Origin: Paraburkholderia gardini
GTDB lineage: Bacteria; Pseudomonadota; Gammaproteobacteria; Burkholderiales; Burkholderiaceae
Direction: 5' to 3'
DNA length: 64,000 nt
Assembly (NCBI RefSeq): GCF_907164575.1
Contig: NZ_CAJQYY010000029.1
Location: 1 to 64,000 of the forward strand
The translations under genes and the position numbers were made by a program. The notes beneath the pieces are model-generated. The model was not told the origin of the DNA, searched no databases, and saw only the letters and a list, made by a program, of their open reading frames with translations. The number at the start of each line of letters is the position of its first letter. The stretch's first letter is position 1. This document shows, piece after piece, positions 42,173-50,394 of the stretch.

Positions 42173-42340
42173 CTACCTCTCGACGAACCAGCGCATCAAT
42201 GCAGTGACCGCCATCGCAAGGCTCACGATCACGACGGCGCTGAACGCGATCCCGAACAGATGCGCGGTCAGTGCCGCGCGTTCGTCGAGGCGGTGATGCG
42301 CTTCCTGAAGCGCACGCTTCGCGCAGCACCTGTCGCTCAG
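42173..42340 (-). CDS. Candidate 55-residue membrane protein with CTG start
   Basis: The reverse strand encodes a clear membrane helix (HLFGIAFSAVVIVSLAMAV) ending TALMRWFVER, preceded by a charged helix (KRALQEAHHRLDERAAL). No ATG, GTG or TTG precedes it in frame. A CTG at 42340 has an ideal GGAGG 7 bases upstream and overlaps the stop of the monooxygenase gene as CTGA, the same geometry as ATGA coupling. This suggests a real small gene translated from CTG and coupled to the upstream gene. A sequencing error or decayed start is the alternative. Confidence 0.4.
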   Translation of the reverse strand: MSDRCCAKRALQEAHHRLDERAALTAHLFGIAFSAVVIVSLAMAVTALMRWFVER

Positions 42341-43695
42341 CCCGCGGCCTCCTGACGCTGCTGTTGCACGTGCCGGTTTTGCGGACGCGGCAGGCCCAGA
42401 TTTTCACGCAACGTATGCCCTTCGTATTCGGTACGAAAGAGGCCACGCCGCTGCAGTTCCGGCACCACGAGTTCGGCGAAATCGGACAGCCCGCCCGGCA
42501 GCCACGGCGACATGATGTTGAAGCCGTCCGCGCCTTCTTCCTCGAACCATTGCTGCAACTGGTCCGCGATACCTTCGGGCGTGCCGACGACCTGCTGGTG
42601 TCCGCGCGCGCCCGCGATACGCAGATACAGGTCGCGGATCGTCAGGTTCTCGCGACGTGCAAGGTCGAACAGGAGGCGTTGCCGGCTTTTGCCGCCGTTG
42701 GTTTCCGGCAACTCCGGCAACGGGCCATCGACTGGATATGACGACAGGTCCACTTCCCCCGACATGGTCGACAGCAGCGAAAGACCGACGCTCGGATGGA
42801 TGAGGTCCTGCAGCGCGTCGAATTTGCGGCGTGCTTCTTCCTGCGTGCGGCCGACGACGGGAAAGATGCCCGGCATGATCTTCAGGTGGTCGGCGTGCCG
42901 GCCGTATTTCGGCAGCCGGCCCTTGATGTCGCGATAGAACGTCTGCGCTTCTTCGAGCGTCTGATGGGCGACGAAGATCACCTCCGCCGTTTGCGCCGCG
43001 AGTTCCCGGCCCGCGTCCGACGCGCCCGCCTGCACGACGACCGGCCAGCCCTGCGGTGAACGCGCGACGTTCAGCGGTCCGCGTACCTGGAAATGCTTGC
43101 CGCGATGATTCAGCACGTGCAGTTTTTCCGGATCGAAATAGACGCCGCTTTCCTTGTCGCGCAGGAACGCGTCGTCTTCCCAGCTATCCCAGAGGCCCGC
43201 GACGACGTCGTAGAACTCGCGCGCGCGTTCATAGCGCAGCGCGTGGTCGGGATGCTTTTCGAAGCTGAAGTTGAGCGCTTCCGATTCGGTGCTCGACGTG
43301 ACGAGATTCCAGCCGGATCGTCCGCCGCTCAGATGATCGAGCGACGCGAACTTGCGCGCAAGGTTGTACGGCTCGTTGAAGGTCGTCGAGACGGTCGCGA
43401 TCAGGCCGATGTTTTGTGTGACCACCGACAGCGCGGAGAGCAGTGTCAATGGTTCAAAATGATCGGCGCGCGCGGTGCGGGAGAGCGAAGCGAGGTTCGT
43501 ATCGCGTACGCTGACGCTGTCGGCGAAGAAGATCGTATCGAACTTCGCCCGTTCGGCTATTTTCGCTACTTCCGCGTAGTGCGCGAAATCGAGTCCGCCA
43601 CCGGCGTGTGCGTCCGGGTGCCGCCACGCCGCGATGTGATGGCCTGTTTCCATCAGGAACGCGCCGAGTTTGATCTGCCGTTTGTTATTGCTCAT
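42337..43695 (-). CDS. Flavin-dependent monooxygenase, NtaA/SnaA/DszA type (LLM class)
   Basis: This 452-residue enzyme belongs to the bacterial luciferase-like superfamily. It uses FMNH2 from a separate reductase to oxygenate its substrate. Recognisable pieces are GAFLMETGHHIAAWRHP, FFADSV, TASVSTTFNEPYNLARKFASLDHLSGGR-type flavin-binding order (here LIATVSTTFNEPYNLAR, then LDHLSGGRSGWNLVTS) and GTPEGIADQLQQWFEE near the end. Members act on aminopolycarboxylates, organosulphur compounds or alkanes; the substrate here is not readable. No flavin reductase gene is adjacent. The start at 43695 matches the family. Confidence 0.9.
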   Translation of the reverse strand: MSNNKRQIKLGAFLMETGHHIAAWRHPDAHAGGGLDFAHYAEVAKIAERAKFDTIFFADSVSVRDTNLASLSRTARADHFEPLTLLSALSVVTQNIGLIATVSTTFNEPYNLARKFASLDHLSGGRSGWNLVTSSTESEALNFSFEKHPDHALRYERAREFYDVVAGLWDSWEDDAFLRDKESGVYFDPEKLHVLNHRGKHFQVRGPLNVARSPQGWPVVVQAGASDAGRELAAQTAEVIFVAHQTLEEAQTFYRDIKGRLPKYGRHADHLKIMPGIFPVVGRTQEEARRKFDALQDLIHPSVGLSLLSTMSGEVDLSSYPVDGPLPELPETNGGKSRQRLLFDLARRENLTIRDLYLRIAGARGHQQVVGTPEGIADQLQQWFEEEGADGFNIMSPWLPGGLSDFAELVVPELQRRGLFRTEYEGHTLRENLGLPRPQNRHVQQQRQEAAG

Positions 43696-43812
43696 CGTGT
43701 GCCTTGTATTGTTCGTTAGCGTGACGGGCGCAGCGCCGCCGACGAGCTTGCCGCATCGAGGTTGCGCGCGAAACAGAAGGAGTCGTCCGGTAATTGCGCG
43801 GACATTCCATGG

Positions 43813-44622
43813 TTACTGCGCGGCCGGCTTGCGTCCGGTTGCGAACGTCATGCGTCGCTTCAACGCGATCCCGCGCGGTCCGCGTTTCGCTTCGAGCGCA
43901 TCGCCCAGCAGTTGCCGCACGCGCGCGCCTTCGGCTTCGTCAAGCGCGGAGAGGAAGTTGCCGAACGAACTGGCGCGGCTGAACGCGATCACCTCGTCGA
44001 CGGTGTCGAACGCGTCGTCGAACTCGCGGATTTCGTTGTGCGTCACGTTAAAGCCGGCCGCGGCCAGCAGCAATGCGGCGCGCTCCTGCGTGAGCTGATG
44101 GGGCGCGCCGACACGCGCGGCCTGCCAGTGCGGCTCGCGGGCCAGCAACGCGCGCAGTACCCGATGCAGATCGTGAGGCGCTTCCTGCGACATCGTCGTG
44201 AAGCCGGCGCGGCCGCCCGGCTTCAAGACGCGAAACGCGTGCTGAAGCGCGGCCAGTTGGTCGGGCACCCAGTGAATGACGCTGTTGAAGTAGACGACGT
44301 CGTAGTGCGCATCCGGCACGTCGTGCAGCGCTTCGGCACGGCCGACGCGTGCATCGAAGCGCCCCTGTGCGCGTTTTCGCGCGAGTTCGACGCGCAGCGC
44401 GAGCGGATCGATGCCCAGCACTTCGCCGTCCGGGCCAGTGCGTTCCGCCACGGCCTCTGTCAGCAGACCGGTGCCGCAACCGATGTCGAGCACCTTCTCG
44501 CCGCTTTGCACCGCGAGCACGTCGATCAGTTCGAGACCATGATGAAACTGGCGTGTACCGAGCCGGTCGTATTGTTCGGCGAGCGTGACCGAATCGAGTT
44601 CAAGGCTGAGCGGAGTCGACAT
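43813..44622 (-). CDS. SAM-dependent methyltransferase
   Basis: This 269-residue class I methyltransferase has motif I VLDIGCGTGLLTEAVAE, an acidic strand-2 end (GIDPLALRVELA), motif II VVYFNSVIHWV and motif III LKPGGRAGFTT. The 'HWV' region resembles trans-aconitate or arsenite-type methyltransferases, but substrate residues are not diagnostic. ATG 44622 gives the usual N-terminus; ribosome-site support is weak. It lies between the monooxygenase and the NIPSNAP gene on the same strand, separated by more than 100 bases on each side. Confidence 0.85.
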   Translation of the reverse strand: MSTPLSLELDSVTLAEQYDRLGTRQFHHGLELIDVLAVQSGEKVLDIGCGTGLLTEAVAERTGPDGEVLGIDPLALRVELARKRAQGRFDARVGRAEALHDVPDAHYDVVYFNSVIHWVPDQLAALQHAFRVLKPGGRAGFTTMSQEAPHDLHRVLRALLAREPHWQAARVGAPHQLTQERAALLLAAAGFNVTHNEIREFDDAFDTVDEVIAFSRASSFGNFLSALDEAEGARVRQLLGDALEAKRGPRGIALKRRMTFATGRKPAAQ

Positions 44623-44779
44623 AGCGGTTCCATGTGGTGACGATTGCACATGGTAGAGGCCACCCCGGCGCAACTGAAACGAGAAATCCTGCTATCGATC
44701 TGACGTCGAAGCGCATGCGTCGCTATAGCATCGAATACGCGTGAATCACGCCGAAGGGGCGATTGAACGCGTTCTATCA

Positions 44780-45121
44780 TTACAAGGTAACGTGCTGCGG
44801 TGGAATGCAGAACGTGCCGTCCACGACTTCGGCAAACGCGCGTTCTTCACGCAGGATAAAGCGCTTCGTTTGCGCCATGCGAAAGTTGGCGACGGATTCC
44901 GGATCGGTCTTCAGGCGCGCTCGATACGTTTCGTAAGCGGCGAGGCTTGCGAAGGCGATCAATCCCCACGCGATGTCGCTGGTTCCTTCATGCGGCAGAA
45001 AATAGCCGACGAGATGACCGCCGCAACGCGGAATGATGCGTCCCCATCCCTCGGCGTATTCCTTGAAGGCATCGCGCTGGAACGGGTCGATCTGATAGCG
45101 GATGAAGCAGGTGAGTGTCAT
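44780..45121 (-). CDS. NIPSNAP-family protein
   Basis: This 113-residue protein has a ferredoxin-like fold of the NIPSNAP type: CFIRYQIDPFQRDAFKEYAEGW, then HLVGYFLPHEGTSDIAWGLIAF and ETYRARLKTDP. The family is a dimeric alpha/beta barrel with no established reaction. Its start overlaps the stop of an upstream 89-codon frame (ATGA), which supports co-transcription with that frame and the DHA2 exporter. Confidence 0.85.
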   Translation of the reverse strand: MTLTCFIRYQIDPFQRDAFKEYAEGWGRIIPRCGGHLVGYFLPHEGTSDIAWGLIAFASLAAYETYRARLKTDPESVANFRMAQTKRFILREERAFAEVVDGTFCIPPQHVTL

Positions 45122-45387
45122 GCGATGCGCTCCTGCGGGAACGTCCGGACGATGTCCGGTGCGTGTTCACAGTATGCGCAGCGCAGGGGCTGCGACGTTT
45201 CAGGCTGGATTGAAACGTGGTTGCCGGGCGCGGCTTTCGCCGGATATGGTGTCATGTCGAAATCGGGAAAGCCGGGGACCGGACGCGCCATCTGTTGTTC
45301 GAACGCGACGCCGCGCGGTAACCCAGGCCGCTCCAGCGAAGTTGCAATCACCACGCCGGAAATCGCGCGGCGATCACATGTCCGCAT
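45118..45387 (-). CDS. Possible small CxxC protein between exporter and NIPSNAP gene
   Basis: This 89-codon frame overlaps the end of the exporter gene by 14 bases and the start of the NIPSNAP gene by 4 (ATGA). The product is soluble, with a C-terminal CAYC pair (QPLRCAYCEHAPD) that could bind metal. No family is recognised and the ribosome site is unclear, so the call rests mainly on the overlaps. It could be non-coding. Confidence 0.35.
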   Translation of the reverse strand: MRTCDRRAISGVVIATSLERPGLPRGVAFEQQMARPVPGFPDFDMTPYPAKAAPGNHVSIQPETSQPLRCAYCEHAPDIVRTFPQERIA

Positions 45388-47011
45388 CGGGGCGCCTGGG
45401 GCGCGTGCGGATCATGACCGCCGAGCAGGCCGCCCCCGCGAACGCGCAGAGCGCCGACACCAGCGCGACGGCGCGTAACGCGTCGTCGATGGCGTCGTCC
45501 TGCGCGTCGGCGAGCGCCGTGTGCGGGGGAATGCGAACCAGGTTCGCGGCCGCGGACGCGTCGGATTCCGGCTCGAGCAGCTGTTCGTTTCGATGGATGC
45601 CGGCGGGAATATTCAGCGCCTTGAGGTGGACCCCGAGCGCGGCGTCGTGCGACCACACGAACACGATGCCGAGCACCGCGATGGCGAGCAGTCCGGCCAC
45701 GCGTGCCACCGCGTTATTGATGCCGGAAGCGACACCCGTACGCCCGCTCGATACCGCGCTCATCACCGTGGTCGTCAACGGCGCGACGGTGACGGTCATG
45801 CCCAGTCCGATCACGACCATCGCCGGAAAGAAGCCGCTCCAGTAGCTGCCGTGTACGAACGTCAGGCCGAGCATCGCGAAGCCCAGTCCCGCGATGACGG
45901 GACCGGCCGTAAGCAGCACGCGCGGACCGAAGCGATCGGTCAATCCACCGGTGAGACGCGACAGCACACCGATGATGACCGGCACCGGCAGGATCGCCGC
46001 GCCGGCTTCGGTGGCGGTGAAATCGTGCGCGCGGATCAGCGTGAACGGCAAAAAGAAGAAGATGCCGCTCAAGCCGAAATACAGCAGCAACGTAACGACG
46101 TTCGCGCCCGCGAAATCGCGCGAGTGGAACACGTCGAGCGGCATCATCGGATTGCGGCTCTTCATTTCGATTGCAACGAACGCGATCAGCAGAACGATGC
46201 CGGCGCTCACCGAGCCCAGCACGGACGCGCTCGACAACCCGCGCGACGACGCCACGGTCAGGCCCCACGTCAGCGCGGCGAGACCGGCTGCGACGGTGAT
46301 CGCGCCGGCCCAGTCGAGTTCGCGCGGAGCATCGGACTTGTGGCTATTGGGTACGGCGACGATTGCCAGCGTCATCGTGAGACAGGCAAGCGGCACGTTG
46401 AGAAAGAAGATCGCGCGCCACGAAAACACATCGACGAGCCAGCCGCCCGCAACCGGTCCCACTGCCGACGTGATCGCGCCGACGCCCGCCCACGTGCCGA
46501 TCGCGCGGCCGCGTTCGTGGTCGTCGAACACCGCGCCGATGATCGCGAGACTGCTGGGGACGAGCAGCGCCGCGCCGATGCCCTGCACGGCGCGTGCGGC
46601 GATCAGCGTGCCAGACCCGGGGGCAATCCCGCAGGCAATCGAGGCCAGCGTGAAAAGCCCGATGCCCGCGATGAAAACGGTGCGCCGGCCGAGCCGGTCG
46701 CCCATCGAACCGCCCACCAGCACGAGCGAGCCGAGAAACAGCAGATACGCGTTGACGACCCATTGAATGGCCGCGACGCTCGCGCCGAATTCGCTCTGGA
46801 TCGACGGCAACGCGACGTTGACGACCGAGCCGTCGATAAACGCCATGCTTGAGCCGAGTATCGTCGCGGCGAGCGCGAGACGTTTGCGCCGGCATGGACG
46901 GTCGGCAACGGAAGGCTGCGCGCGGATGACGAGTTCATCGCACGGGCTCGCCTGCGCGGCGACGACATGCACGGCCCTCGCGGGCTCGCTGGAACGCTTA
47001 TGGACAGCCAA
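45374..47011 (-). CDS. DHA2-family (EmrB/QacA-type) MFS drug exporter
   Basis: This 545-residue transporter has 14 predicted helices. MFS motif A follows helix 2 (GSMGDRLGRRTVF), motif B is ARAVQGIGAALLVPSSLAI, and motif C is GPVAGGWLVD; these are typical of 14-helix proton-driven exporters. The N-terminal 40 residues are polar and lack homology. Start is TTG 47011, with AGGAG 7 bases upstream. No membrane-fusion partner is adjacent, so it may act alone at the inner membrane. The substrate is unknown. Confidence 0.92.
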   Translation of the reverse strand: MAVHKRSSEPARAVHVVAAQASPCDELVIRAQPSVADRPCRRKRLALAATILGSSMAFIDGSVVNVALPSIQSEFGASVAAIQWVVNAYLLFLGSLVLVGGSMGDRLGRRTVFIAGIGLFTLASIACGIAPGSGTLIAARAVQGIGAALLVPSSLAIIGAVFDDHERGRAIGTWAGVGAITSAVGPVAGGWLVDVFSWRAIFFLNVPLACLTMTLAIVAVPNSHKSDAPRELDWAGAITVAAGLAALTWGLTVASSRGLSSASVLGSVSAGIVLLIAFVAIEMKSRNPMMPLDVFHSRDFAGANVVTLLLYFGLSGIFFFLPFTLIRAHDFTATEAGAAILPVPVIIGVLSRLTGGLTDRFGPRVLLTAGPVIAGLGFAMLGLTFVHGSYWSGFFPAMVVIGLGMTVTVAPLTTTVMSAVSSGRTGVASGINNAVARVAGLLAIAVLGIVFVWSHDAALGVHLKALNIPAGIHRNEQLLEPESDASAAANLVRIPPHTALADAQDDAIDDALRAVALVSALCAFAGAACSAVMIRTRPRRPDADM

Positions 47012-47126
47012 ATCGACTCCTGTGCGGTCGGTCGAAGTTCCAGCATAGCAATGCGAACCCGCGAGCGACAGACGATCGTCGCCGATTCAGGTCAAAATGC
47101 GGTTTTCCGCGTTACGACCGCTGGTC

Positions 47127-48062
47127 ATGGCCCTGACAAATCTCCTGAGAAAGCTCGATCTCACGTCGCTGCAACTGTTCCTGGCCGTGTACGAGGAGCG
47201 CACGCTCACGCGCGCGGCCGAACGCGAAGCGATTGCGGTGTCGGCCGCGAGCAAGCGTCTGCTCGAACTCGAACATGCGGTGGGTTCCGCCCTCTTCGTG
47301 AGAAAGGCGCGCGGCATGGAACTGACCGCAGCCGGTGAGACGTTGCTGCATCACGCACGGCGCGTGCTGCGCGATATCGAGAACATCGGCCTGGAACTCG
47401 CCGAGCACGCGAGCGGGGTGATCGGCTATGTGCGGATGATGGCGAACCTCTCGGCGATCGTCGAATTCCTGCCGGAAGATCTGCGCGCGTTTCTCGCGGG
47501 CAACGAGCGCGTGCGCATCGAACTCGAGGAGCGCCCGAGCGGCGGTGTGATCAGCGGCGTGGCCGACAGCCTCGTCGATCTCGGCATCTGTTCGGGCGAC
47601 GCCGATACGCGCGGCCTGCACGTCACGCACTATCGACACGACCGGCTCGTGATCGTGATGCGCGACGATCATCCGCTCGCCACGCGCGAAAGCGTGGTGT
47701 TCGCCGATACGCTCGACAGCGACCACGTCGGCCTGCATGCCGCGAGTTCGATCAACATGCGCACGCATCTCGCCGCGCGCCAGGCAGGCAAGCCGTTGCG
47801 GCTGCGCATTCACGTGCCCGGTTTCGATGCCGTATGCCGGATGGTGCAGGCGGGCATGGGTGTCGGCGTGCTGCCGCTGCACGTGTACAACGCGATCGGC
47901 CGCTCGCTCGGGCTCACCGCCGTGACGCTCGATGAACCGTGGGCCGCGCGCAGCCTGCTGATCGTCGTGCGCGATCCCGACGCGCTGTCGCCCGTGAGCC
48001 GCCTGCTGTTCGATCATCTGGGCACCGTCGAAGCCCGCATGGGCGTGGCGCCCGGCACCTGA
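47127..48062 (+). CDS. LysR-family regulator of the CoA-transferase module
   Basis: This 311-residue regulator has a LysR helix-turn-helix at 10-66 (LQLFLAVYEERTLTRAAEREAI, AASKRLLELEHAVGSALFVR) and an effector domain at 95-295 (DLGICSGDADTRGL, HDRLVIVMRDDHPLA). It lies 120 bases upstream of the CoA-transferase gene on the same strand, so it probably controls it. ATGs at 47097 and 47127 are both in frame; I prefer 47127 because it gives the family N-terminus. Confidence 0.88.
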   Translation: MALTNLLRKLDLTSLQLFLAVYEERTLTRAAEREAIAVSAASKRLLELEHAVGSALFVRKARGMELTAAGETLLHHARRVLRDIENIGLELAEHASGVIGYVRMMANLSAIVEFLPEDLRAFLAGNERVRIELEERPSGGVISGVADSLVDLGICSGDADTRGLHVTHYRHDRLVIVMRDDHPLATRESVVFADTLDSDHVGLHAASSINMRTHLAARQAGKPLRLRIHVPGFDAVCRMVQAGMGVGVLPLHVYNAIGRSLGLTAVTLDEPWAARSLLIVVRDPDALSPVSRLLFDHLGTVEARMGVAPGT

Positions 48063-48182
48063 GCCGCGCTGCTTGCGAGCGTTCGCGTTTGGCGAACGCT
48101 CGTTGCCGGATTGCGGTTGGACGCCGCATCCACGTCGCCCATAACCTGTCTCCCATACGAAACATGGTCGGGAGACAGCATC

Positions 48183-49376
48183 ATGAGTGGTCCCTTGAAG
48201 GGTATTCGGGTCATCGAAATCGGCACCCTGATCGCCGCGCCGTTCGCCGCCAGGATGCTGGCCGAATTCGGTGCGGAAGTCATCAAGATCGAAGCGCCGG
48301 ACGGCGGCGATCCGCTGCGCAAATGGCGCAAGCTGCACGAAGGCACGTCGCTGTGGTGGTATCTGCAGTCGCGCAACAAGAAATCGATCTGCGTGAACCT
48401 GAAGTCCACGGAAGGCGTCTCGGTCGTCAAACGTCTCGCGGCCGACGCCGATATCGTCATCGAAAACCTGCGCCCCGGCGCGCTCGAACGGCTCGGTCTC
48501 GGCTGGGACGTGCTGCACGGCATCAACCCCAAACTCACGATGGTGCGCATCTCCGGATACGGTCAGTCCGGCCCGTATCGCGACCGTCCGGGATTTGGTG
48601 CGATCGGCGAGGCAATGGGCGGCATCCGCTACACGACAGGCGACGTGGACGGCGCGCCGGCACGCGTCGGCGTGAGTCTGGGCGATTCGCTCGCTTCGCT
48701 GCACGGCGTGATCGGCGCGCTGATGTCGGTGTTGCGTGTGAAGACGGGGCAGGGCGACGGCCAGGTTGTCGATGTGTCGCTGGTGGAGAGCGTGTTCAAC
48801 CTGATGGAAAGCCTCGTGCCCGAATACGATCTGCTCGGACACGTGCGCGAACGCAGCGGCGGCGCGCTGCCGGGCATCGCGCCATCGAACACGTATCGCA
48901 GCGAAGATGGCGGCTACGTCGTGATCGCGGGCAACAGCGATCCGATTTTCCGGCGCCTGATGCAATTGATCGGGCGCGACGATCTCGCCGATGACCCGGC
49001 GCTTGCGCACAACGACGGCCGTGTCATGCAAAGCACGATGCTCGACGCGGCGATCGCCGCGTGGACCTCGCATCATTCGACCAGCGACATTCTGGCCGCG
49101 CTCGAACGGGCCCAGGTGCCGGCCGGGCGCATTTATTCGATCGCCGACATCGTCGCCGATCCGCATTACGCGGCGCGCGAGATGCTGCTGCAGGCGAGCC
49201 TGCCGGACGGCACGCCGGTCAGGATGCCGGGCATCGTGCCGAAGCTCTCTGACACACCGGGCGCGGTGCGCTGGCAAGGCCCGGCGCTGGGCGAACACAC
49301 CGGCCCGGTGCTGGCGGACCTCGGCTTTAGCGCGCTTGAAATCGAGCAGTTGCGCAGCGCGGGAGCAGTGCAATGA
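48183..49376 (+). CDS. CaiB/BaiF-type (family III) CoA-transferase
   Basis: This 397-residue enzyme moves CoA from a donor thioester to a carboxylic acid. It has the family opening LKGIRVIEIGTLIAAPFAARMLAEFG, ENLRPG and ISGYGQSGPY. The catalytic Asp168 is in GVSLGDSLASLHG. GGGAGA lies 8 bases before ATG 48183. Its stop overlaps the lyase start by 4 bases, so the two act in sequence: activation of an acid to its CoA ester, then retro-Claisen cleavage. The natural acid is not identifiable; a 3-hydroxy-3-methyl dicarboxylate is a reasonable guess. Confidence 0.92.
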   Translation: MSGPLKGIRVIEIGTLIAAPFAARMLAEFGAEVIKIEAPDGGDPLRKWRKLHEGTSLWWYLQSRNKKSICVNLKSTEGVSVVKRLAADADIVIENLRPGALERLGLGWDVLHGINPKLTMVRISGYGQSGPYRDRPGFGAIGEAMGGIRYTTGDVDGAPARVGVSLGDSLASLHGVIGALMSVLRVKTGQGDGQVVDVSLVESVFNLMESLVPEYDLLGHVRERSGGALPGIAPSNTYRSEDGGYVVIAGNSDPIFRRLMQLIGRDDLADDPALAHNDGRVMQSTMLDAAIAAWTSHHSTSDILAALERAQVPAGRIYSIADIVADPHYAAREMLLQASLPDGTPVRMPGIVPKLSDTPGAVRWQGPALGEHTGPVLADLGFSALEIEQLRSAGAVQ

Positions 49377-50326
49377 ACGCCGCGCTCAACCTGTTGCACG
49401 ACGCGCTGATCGTGCAGGAAGTCGCACCGCGCGACGGGCTGCAAATCGAGCCGACGTGGGTCGAAACCGGCGACAAGGTCGCGTTGATCGACCAGCTCTC
49501 AAGCGCCGGATTTTCGCGTATCGAGGCCGGCTCGTTTGTCTCGCCGAAAGCTATCCCGGCACTACGTGACGGCGACGCGGTGTTTCATTGCATCGAGCGG
49601 CATCGCGATGTGATCTACGTTGCGCTGGTTCCGAACGTGAAGGGCGCGGAGCGCGCGGTCGCCGCACGCGCCGACGAACTGAATCTCGTGATGTCCGCGA
49701 GCCAGACGCACAACCGCGCGAACATGCGCATGAGCTGCGAGCAGTCGCTCGCGGGCTTCGGCGATATCGTGAACCTCGTCAGGGGTTCGCATGTGTCGCT
49801 GAACGGCACGGTGGCGACGGCGTTCGGTTGTCCGTTCGAAGGTGCGATCGACGAAGACCGTGTGATGGCGGCCGTCGACACGTATCTCGAACTCGGCCTG
49901 CAGGGCGTGACGCTCGCGGACACCACCGGCATGGCGAATCCGCGTCAGGTGACGCGCATCGTCACGCGCGTGCTCGAACGCATCGGCCCTGACGCGCTGA
50001 CACTGCACTTTCACAACACGCGCGGCCTGGGTCTTGCGAACGTGCTGGCCGCGTATGAAGCAGGCGCACGCCGTTTCGACGCGGCGCTTGGCGGTCTGGG
50101 CGGCTGTCCGTTTGCGCCGGGCGCGTCGGGCAACATCTGTACGGAAGATCTCGTCAACCTGTGCGACGAGATGGGCATTCCGACTGGCGTCGATCTCGTG
50201 AAGCTGCTCGAGCTGTCGCGTGCGCTGCCCGCGCTGCTCGGTCACGAGGTGCCAGGGCAACTGGCGAAAGCCGGCCGCAATTGCGACGTGCATCCCGTGC
50301 CGGACTACGTTCGCAGCATCGTTTAA
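49373..50326 (+). CDS. Hydroxymethylglutaryl-CoA lyase-type enzyme
   Basis: This 317-residue TIM-barrel enzyme cleaves a 3-hydroxyacyl-CoA to a ketoacid and acetyl-CoA-type product. The active-site set of HMG-CoA lyase is present: Arg20-Asp21 in EVAPRDGLQ, metal ligands His212/His214 in HFHNTRG, and Cys245 in GLGGCPFAPGASGN. It overlaps the CoA-transferase gene (ATGA). In leucine degradation the substrate would come from an enoyl-CoA hydratase; here the partner is a CoA-transferase, so the enzyme probably acts on an imported acid such as 3-hydroxy-3-methylglutarate or a relative. Confidence 0.92.
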   Translation: MNAALNLLHDALIVQEVAPRDGLQIEPTWVETGDKVALIDQLSSAGFSRIEAGSFVSPKAIPALRDGDAVFHCIERHRDVIYVALVPNVKGAERAVAARADELNLVMSASQTHNRANMRMSCEQSLAGFGDIVNLVRGSHVSLNGTVATAFGCPFEGAIDEDRVMAAVDTYLELGLQGVTLADTTGMANPRQVTRIVTRVLERIGPDALTLHFHNTRGLGLANVLAAYEAGARRFDAALGGLGGCPFAPGASGNICTEDLVNLCDEMGIPTGVDLVKLLELSRALPALLGHEVPGQLAKAGRNCDVHPVPDYVRSIV

Positions 50327-50394
50327 CGCTATTCCCACCTTTCCATTCACATTCGACCGGACCGCGTACGCGCGAGTCCGGCATGGAGACAAAC

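Noticed and set aside
47112..49373. A 753-codon open frame on the reverse strand opposite the LysR and CoA-transferase genes
   Set aside because: The forward-strand genes have family motifs and ribosome sites; the antisense frame has Arg/His-rich composition with no domain and is a by-product of high GC at third positions.
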